Source: Ampelomyces quisqualis
Taxonomy: Eukaryota > Ascomycota > Dothideomycetes > Pleosporales > Phaeosphaeriaceae
Length of the DNA stretch: 64,000 nt
NCBI GenBank assembly: GCA_018398575.1
Contig: JAGTXZ010000019.1
Location: 124,001 to 188,000 of the forward strand
Direction: 5' to 3'
Shown: piece by piece, positions 56,748 through 64,000 of the stretch
How the letters are laid out: each line of letters begins with the position of its first letter
Numbering within the stretch: position 1 is the stretch's first letter
Position numbers and translations under genes: made by a program
Notes under the pieces: model-generated
Databases searched by the model: none
Seen by the model: the letters and a program-made list of their open reading frames with translations, nothing else
Told to the model about the DNA's origin: nothing

Positions 56748-58933
56748 AGAGTAGTTAATCTATTAATCTATTAATCTATACTCTTAGTAGAATAGAGTAG
56801 GTAGAATATATAGAATAAAAGTAAGATATTTTTCGTATAGAAGAACTAGAATTAGTCTTTTATAACTAATATATATTATATCTAATACCTTATTAGGCTT
56901 ATAAATAGATAATAAAGAAGTTAGTAAGAATAGTGTTAACAGTACTCTAATACTACTCTAACTTAGTTACTTTCTTAACTATAAATATAAGTCTATAGTA
57001 TTAGATACAGAATTAGTTTTTCTTATCCTTTTATACAAGACCTATAGGTATATAGCTAATCTAGAATCTCTAATTTAGCACGCACTCTTATATACCTCTA
57101 ATACGTATCTTATTTAACTCTAATAGCTATACTTACCTATATTGTTATATTACTAGAAAAGCTTTATTCTACTAGGAATTGTATTAAGATAATATTATAA
57201 ATTACTCTTAAAACAATTAGATTTAAATTGTAACTACTTTCTATATTAATTAAATTAGTTTCTAATTTTAAATCTGCTAAATATAGTTAGAATCTCTAAG
57301 ATCTTCTAATAGCTAAAGCCTTTAGGTTTAGAGCTTTCTATTCTTAATAGCTAGGATAACTTAAATATAAGTCGCGTATTGTACTATAATAGAAGCTTAG
57401 AAACTATTTATAACCTAGAAATTTTAGAGGTAACGCAAATAACTTCTCTAAAAATAACCTTTAGAGTAGCTGTCTAAGAAGGCTCTATTTAAAACGTTAT
57501 AAACTAGTAATAGAGTGCTGAATTAAAAAAGTTAGACACTAAGAAACTAGAGACTTCCGAGCCTTAGCTCAAAACTAAACTAGACTTAACGTCTATATGT
57601 ATAGAAGTGATTTAATTATATTTAAAACTAAAAGAAGTATTAGTAGAAATTAATTCTCTTAAAAAAGAACTACTACTTTTAATTAGACTAGACAGGCCTT
57701 AACTTACTACTAAAGCCCTTATAAACTCTTCTATACTCTACCTTTTAGCCTCTAGCTCTATATCTAAACGTTTATTTTATAACAAAGTTTCTAGCTTTTA
57801 CTTAACCTAATAGTTAGAAAAGACTCTAACTATTAACAATCTTGGTAATAGAAAAGATCTTGCCTTCTACTAATAGTAGATATCTATCTAATATTAGCTT
57901 AAGATTAACTTGGATTACTATTAGACTAAAAGGGCACAGAAAGTTCTAGTATAGGGTTATACTACTAGATCAGCTAAGGAATACCTTAAGCTCTAGTATC
58001 TATCTTATAATAAAAGGAAGTAATTCTAGAGCGCTAAATAAATAATTTAGCTACTTAAGTCTTACCTTATTATAGGTAATATAATACTAATAAACTATAT
58101 AGCTTTTAATCATTGTAAATATTTAGTAAGTATATACCTAACAATTTTTCCAATTAGTTTAATCTAATCTCTCTAAATATCTAGATCTACTTAATTAAGA
58201 ATTTCTTTCCTTAAAAAGGCTTTTCTAATCTTATTAAAATTTGGCTTTAGACTAATATAAGATAATATAGAGTAATATAATCTTAGTCTAGAAGATTATA
58301 GCTTAATTCCTTTGCTAGGATAATTTCTTACATATTTAAATAGTTTACTATTTTAGCTTTTTAAAGACAGTAATTAGAGAAGTTTCTTTTAAACTCTCTT
58401 AGTTTTTATTGTTATAAGCCTAGCGCTCTAGAACTATAGAGTTATTTCTTCTCTACGTAATCTTTAACTGCTAAATTACTTAGTTCTAATTAAACTCTAC
58501 CTTCTTATAAAACTCTAACTAATCTTACTAATCTAATATAATAGATAAAGATAATAAGGTTAGTACAAATAGTACGCTTACGCTAAAGACCTAAAAGGAT
58601 TAGACCTTCTAGTATCTCTAACTAAAGGTTTATACTACTATAAAACAAGTATAGCACTTAATTTATCTAAATACTCTAAATATTTTAGATTTCCTCCTAT
58701 AGAAAGTAAGGTATCTAGAACTTCTAGCTGTTCTAATTACCTTTAGAGCTTAAACGTCTACAGATACTAACAATAATATGCAGAACTTTAATCAAGCTAT
58801 AGAAGAATATAGAATAAATTAGAATATCTATAACCTTTGTGTTAAAGATTAACTAGAAACTATTTAACAATAGAAGGTTTAATCCTAAGACTAGAATAGA
58901 AAAGCTACAGCTATTGTTAACATATAAGACTAG
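56748..58933 (+). pseudogene. Gag relic of a second LTR retrotransposon
   Basis: The plus strand from about 57530 to 58130 keeps a gag-like reading: a coiled segment (LKEVLVEINSLKKELLLL), then DLAFY**QISI*Y*LKINLD, TKRAQKVLV*GYTT, SAKEYLKL*YLS and SAK*IIQLLKSYLI, matching the capsid core of fungal Gypsy gag proteins (single W or R positions turned into stops). RIP is milder here; some TCA and TGA words remain. It is interrupted on the right by the LTR copy at 58934. Confidence 0.6.
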
Positions 58934-59388
58934 TGTTAAGACTATTAGTTTAGTAGCAAATAATAGGAATGCTGGTATAGACTAGGGGTACAGCTAAAGT
59001 TAGTTTTTGCGGATAGGTATAGAGTTGCTTTAGATACAGAGAGTATTGTTACTAAGACAGTAAAGGCTAGAGCTTTCTAAAAACAGTAATAATAGTTAAA
59101 TAGCTAGTTACTAACTAGATCGTCTGTAAGATAAGTTAAATATAATAATCTATAAGAGTTTATTATAGTTTCTATATACTTAGTCTTTCTTATAGTTCTT
59201 ATTATTCTTAATTATTATTTTAGATTCTTATAGTTTCTTATTGTAAGAAAAAGTAAGACTAAATAAAACTAATAAGAAGGTTACGTAACATACTTAGCGT
59301 GTTATGTTCTTACACTAGCTCTAAGTCTTTTAACCTGTTCTCTTATTTATTTACAATGTCTTGTGTTTCTTATTAAAGATTAATAACA
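58934..59388 (-). repeat. Third copy of the Gypsy LTR with 80 bp of internal sequence
   Basis: 455 bp, TGTTAAGACTATTAG to TTAATAACA, same orientation as the two LTRs at 49966 and 56285. The element's internal sequence continues to about 59468 (CTTCTCTTTTACTCTTATAT), so this is the 3' end of a truncated second element and not a clean solo LTR. The truncation point adjoins the hAT-like end at 59474. Confidence 0.85.
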
Positions 59389-59473
59389 CTATTCTTCTCT
59401 TTTACTCTTATATCCTTGTAAGTTCTTAGGCTGTATATTATTACTATCTTTAAGGTAATTATATTAACTACGC

Positions 59474-62400
59474 CAGTAAATAGGTAGAAAGTACCCTCCT
59501 TTAGGTTGGAAGTAGGTAGAGGTTAAAAGCGTAGGGGGTAGAGTAGGAGTTAGGTTATAGTAGAGCTAGAGTATAGGTTAGGGTTAGGTTGCATAGGTAC
59601 TAGGTATAGGTTAGGTTTGTAGTTAGGTTAAGCTACCTACTGTTAGGTTATACTTATGCAACGCCCTTAACTATAACCCCTAAAATAGTATATTACTTTA
59701 GTATATAGTAGAGCAAGTAAAATTAGCTTACTAAAGGAATAATCTTAAAATTAGAGACGTTACTAAAGTAACATCTATTAAAATTAGTGCATAAAAACTA
59801 AATCTTAGTATAGAAACATAATTTTTAAAATTAGTAGTGTTTAATTAGCTAGCAAGCTTTTCTTTATTACAATTCTTTATTACGCTAACTAGTTAAGGTA
59901 GCGTAAGAGCTTTAATCTCTTCCTTTGTAGCTGCTGCTTAAGCACTTTACGCACAGAAGTCTCTAAATAGGCACCTAAAGAAGGGGTTACAAAATCTATT
60001 CTATTACTACCTTTACTCTTATTACTATTCTCTTTGTTACTTATTAGATCTGTAAAGCACCTTATTCTAGTGTTAACAAGGCTAGAACAAGGATCTAGTC
60101 TCTAAATCTTGTATAGGTCCTAGACTGTTTTAGCGCTTAGTTAACGTGTTAGAGTTAGTAATTGCAGTTTAGGTAGGCTAAACAGGTTGTTCTTGTGCAT
60201 AATTACGTGTTTAACAACTATAATTATCTAAATTGTCTTAGCTTTAAGTCTATACCTTTAATCTTCTATAATATCTCTTGTAGTATTAAAAGAACGCTCT
60301 ACCTTAACCTTTGCAAGCTAAATAGCTAGCACATCTATTACTACCTAGGCTAGAAGTAGGTAAGTTTCTGCGTTAGCCTGCTACTATGCTAGTATACCTG
60401 TTAGATTCCCTTCCTTGTTCTTAGTTGTTAGAAGAGTACTTAGATAGCAAAAGGCCTCTGTACAGACTAGCTTAATACCTAGGTTTAGTTCTTTATGCAA
60501 CTTAGAACCTGCTCTACTTAACTATACTATAAGCTTAGGAAGCCTCCTAAACTACTAATTTTTAAGGAATTAGTAAGGCTAAGCAGAGTAGACTAGGGTA
60601 TAGTCTCTATAGAGTTATATAGGTTAATTGTTATATTAGCTTATATACTCTAAGAACTAACACTAATACATACGTTTAAAATTAGATTTCTACTTATCTC
60701 TCTATGTGTAACAGTTAACAACGTAATAAACATATATAATAAAAAAAAACTTACTTTATAGGTAGAAAGCTTTTAACTTAAATTAAGAATAGTAGCTATA
60801 TTATATAGATATTCTTACTCTTTATCTGTACGTAAATAGTACTTTAACAATTTCTTCTTGCTCTTCTCTACTATAGCCCTAAGAATAGCAGGCTACTTCT
60901 CTTAATAACTGCTCTTGTCTTCTTTGTTTAATAGCTTAGTAGTTATCTAATCTAGAAAGTTAAAAAGCCTATTGTACATTATCTATATATATAGCGCCTG
61001 TAGTGTGTTATTTTTACTAATTTTATTAGTAGCTGTTTTAAAGTTTACTAGCATGTAGGTTATAGCCCTTAGGTGTAACTATTTAGCTAGAGCTAGTTAA
61101 AGTCTTTTTAGGTCCTTAAAATTAGCTACTAAATTGTTGTCCTAGCTGTTGCTATTACTACCTAGCATTAATAAGCTAAGTGTAATTTTCTTCTTAAGCT
61201 AATTATTAATATAGAGGGCTAGATAGCAGGCTTACTTACACATATTATATGTTAAGTTCTATCTAGTTTTTACATCTTGTATTACGCAAAGGCGTTAATT
61301 TGTAGGTATATTAGACTGTACTTTTAAGAATTGTTTAAATAACTAGAGTAACAAATTAATTGCAATGCAGATTACCTAGATCTAGAAGTAGTAAGCGCGT
61401 AATAAAGAACTATAATAAAGGACTCTATATACCTTACAAAGTAAGTTTAGCACTAACATTATACTATTAATTTAATAAATATAGCAACGTTAAAGCTACT
61501 TAGCTCCTTCTATTTTAGGTAAGGCTGTTAGCCTTAGGTGCAATGTAATATCCTAGACTATAAGGTTAATAATATAAGCAAGGCACAGGATAGTATTTTT
61601 CTTTATACTCTATTTAATGCTCTTATTAGTAAGATAGCTTTTAAGGCTCTTAGTAAGAGTCCTATTGTTTAAGGCATTATTGCAAGTAACAGCTTAAAGT
61701 CTCTTTATAGTGTTAGTTTTTTTAAGCACATGCATTAGATTAGCTGCTATTAAAGCTCTAGTGTAGCGCTCTTGTAATAGAATAAAATCTAATAAGACCT
61801 TTCTTATTTGCTAGCTAATATTAATGTAGTAGGCTTTAATAGCTAAAGAGCTAAAGTAGTTTGTAGCAGACTAGGCGTCTAGGGCAATAGACATTTTTAT
61901 TGTTCTGCCTAGGTTGTAGAGGAGGTTTTAAGCTACCTGCTTATATTAGTTTTAAAGTATTAGAGAGAACTTATACTAGGAAAGGATAATTGTGCCTAGT
62001 TAAAGAAATTAAATAAAGCAATAAAATAAAGGTTGCTCTAAAGTTTTAAATAACTAGTTACTATTAAGAAGCACGCGTACTATTTCTTTCTTAAATGCCT
62101 AGGTAGTAAATAGTTAGCGTAGGAATCTATTTTATGGCGTAGATAGTAGAAAAAGTAGCCTTAGATAAACAGACTTAGTAATACCCTTACACTTATGTAA
62201 CTTAAAGTAGTTAAAGAAGTGTTTTGTACTAATATAGTAATTAGTTAAGTGTTAAAGTACTTGCCTGCAGTTTAGGCAATATATATATAGCTAACTAGTG
62301 TGTATATAAGCGTACTCTCTAAACTAGGTCTATACATACGCTAAGTATTAGGCTGCGTTCTATTAAGGTTGTGTATAGGTTTAATCCTAGGCCTATAAAG

Positions 62401-63250
62401 TGTTCTGCTACTAGGCATCCTATACTCTAATAGCCTTAGCGTTGTTATAGCAATAATTAGTATAGGAAATTAGGCGTTTCAGAATATAGATTGTTCTCTA
62501 AAGGCTAGATTTTAGAATTTAGAGAGCGTCTTATATAAATTTGTGTAGTATTTTAGGCATACTAGAATATAAGTTGTTAGGTGTTAGCAGCAAGTTACTT
62601 ACCTCTATAGCTGTAATAAAAAAACGTAATAACTAGTTAGTAGGTTTTAAGAAAGAGGGTAACAGTAGGTAGTTAGACAAATCTAATAAGTATAGAGTTT
62701 TAAGTATTTTAAAATTAGATAATAGAGTAGAAAGGTAGTTCTGCCCAGAACGCTATTTCCTAGTTTATTTAGGGGTAAATATTAGAGCTAAATATATAAA
62801 ATTAGATAAGGTTAGTACAGAGGCAAATTTTTTAGTACTTAACTATAATAGGTATTAATAAACAGGCTGTATTAGGTAATAAAATGCAGCAAAGCTAATT
62901 ATATATTACTCTAGGTCTAAAAACTCTTCCTAAGTACTATTGCTTAGATCTCTAGCCTTCTTATCTTTACGCTAACTATTCTTATTATACAGATTACTAT
63001 TCTTATTGTCTTTATAAACATTAGGTAGAGTCTTAAAATAGGCCTCTAGCTCCTTGCTAGAATCTTCTACTTCTTTCTTACACTTAGTCTTATTACGTCT
63101 CTTAATATATAGCCTATTGCTATAAAGTACTAAGTTAGAAGTAAACTCTAGAAAAGGTATTAGTTTACGCCTTCTATAAGTTAAGTTAGTGTAAGTATGT
63201 AATAAAGAAGTGTAATAAACTTACTGCTAATTCTAATCTGTTACTAGAGC
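59474..63250 (-). mobile_element. hAT-family DNA transposon relic, RIP-mutated
   Basis: The left end is CAGTAAATAGGTAGAA followed by subterminal TAGGTTAGGGTTAGG-type repeats. The minus-strand coding relic shows the hAT C-terminal dimerisation region, reading VERSFNTTRDIIED*RYRLK (about 60320-60260), and upstream (about 60980-60780) LFNFLD*ITTKLLNK, KSKKKLLKYYLRTDKE and LYNIATILNLS*KLSTY, which match the middle of fungal hAT transposases. There are many stops. The N-terminal end and right terminus are uncertain; a lysine-rich N-terminal-like region extends to about 63250. Confidence 0.7.
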
Positions 63251-64000
63251 CTATTCCTCTAGTGTTAGCTTATTACAAAACTTAAGCTATTTAGCCTTAA
63301 GCTAAAGTGTCTTAAAGCTATTAGTCTTAAGAAGGTGCAGCCTACAAGTGTACTCCTTCTAAATAATCTTTTCTAGAGCTCTACTAGCTCTATATATTTA
63401 GGTGTAAGCTTAACATGTTATTAGCTTTTTTTTAAGAGTCTGCTAGCGCTAAAGCAGACCCCTCTATAGTAAAATTGTAGGCGCGCATGTTAAGCTTAAT
63501 TTAAATAACCTCTTATTTTTTTTTAACTTAGGAAATAGAGGTTATTAACTACTTAGCTATATAATGTAAGTAAAATATATATAATAAAAAAGTGTAATAA
63601 CTTACTTAACTGCTTACTAGCAAAGCGCTTTACTGCTAGAGCCTTAAGCTTATTCTTAAGCTTCTTATTCTACTGCCTTAGAGACAACGCCTTATACCTA
63701 ACGCTCTTCTTAATCTTCTTCTTAAGCTAGTACTTCGCTAATTAATCTAAGGACTTAGCCTTTGTAATAGTAGCTAGCTTCCTTAATTGTATAGCGCTGC
63801 TGCTAAGATGCATACTAGAGTAGACCTAGAAATTTGTTAGGCAGCCTTACTTTAGAGTATTACTACTACAAGAATTAAGAATATAGCTAATTTTATTATC
63901 TCTAGAAGTAAAACCCTAGATATATTTATACAATTAATAACAAAAATTTAGTGCCTTTACCTTAGTAAGTTTAGCCTACTTCTCTTCTTTAAAGTGTAGT
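63251..64000. repeat. AT-rich RIP tract, nothing identified
   Basis: Stops in all frames and Lys/Leu-rich low-complexity readings on the minus strand. It may be the N-terminal end or flank of the hAT relic, or another element that continues past the window. Confidence 0.55.

Overview
This window looks like nuclear DNA of a filamentous ascomycete. The genes have short spliceosomal introns of about 48-73 bp with GTANGT-type donors and CTGAC/CTAAC branch sites, the gene families are typical of Pezizomycotina, and long AT-rich tracts carry the mark of repeat-induced point mutation (RIP). The two-compartment layout, with gene islands cut off sharply from AT-rich, stop-riddled repeats, suggests a Dothideomycete (Pleosporales-like), but this is inference and not a species call.

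Layout: (1) 1-1760 is AT-rich and RIP-mutated. It holds the relic of an intron-containing, centromere-type histone H3-like gene and a small palindromic element. (2) 1760-16450 is gene island A: a weak hypothetical ORF, an EthD-like/dimeric alpha-beta barrel protein, a KpsF/GutQ-like SIS isomerase, a small secreted cysteine-containing protein (effector-like) with a 29-bp triple repeat upstream, two decayed genes (2EXR/F-box-like and TauD-type dioxygenase), a hypothetical acidic protein, a secreted RidA-like protein and a secreted L-amino-acid oxidase. (3) 16450-17700 is an AT-rich wedge with a transposase C-terminal relic abutted by a foldback-type repeat. (4) 17700-29780 is gene island B: a truncated SDR pseudogene, an unidentified coding relic, a haloacetate-dehalogenase/epoxide-hydrolase-like enzyme convergent with a GH78 alpha-rhamnosidase, a 2EXR/F-box-like protein, a proline-rich hypothetical protein and a GT34 (GMA12/MNN10) glycosyltransferase. 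(5) 29780-64000 is one continuous AT-rich graveyard of transposons with no intact gene. It contains an 847-bp foldback element, a block at about 32.3-49.8 kb bracketed by inverted copies of that element's end (with pogo-type transposase and SNF2-helicase relics and several unrelated tandem arrays), a complete but dead Ty3/Gypsy element with 458-bp LTRs and a TTAAT target duplication, a second gag relic broken by another copy of that LTR, and a hAT transposase relic.

The live genes do not form an obvious biosynthetic cluster. They are mostly secreted or catabolic enzymes (amino-acid oxidase, rhamnosidase, dehalogenase-like hydrolase, RidA) plus lineage-type hypotheticals, as expected of accessory, possibly subtelomeric or host-interaction DNA. 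The features most worth following up are the RIP-killed divergent histone H3 at about 0.7-1.1 kb, the apparent preference of RIP for pyrimidine-C-A, and the inverted-repeat-bracketed 17.4-kb block that holds pogo and SNF2 relics.
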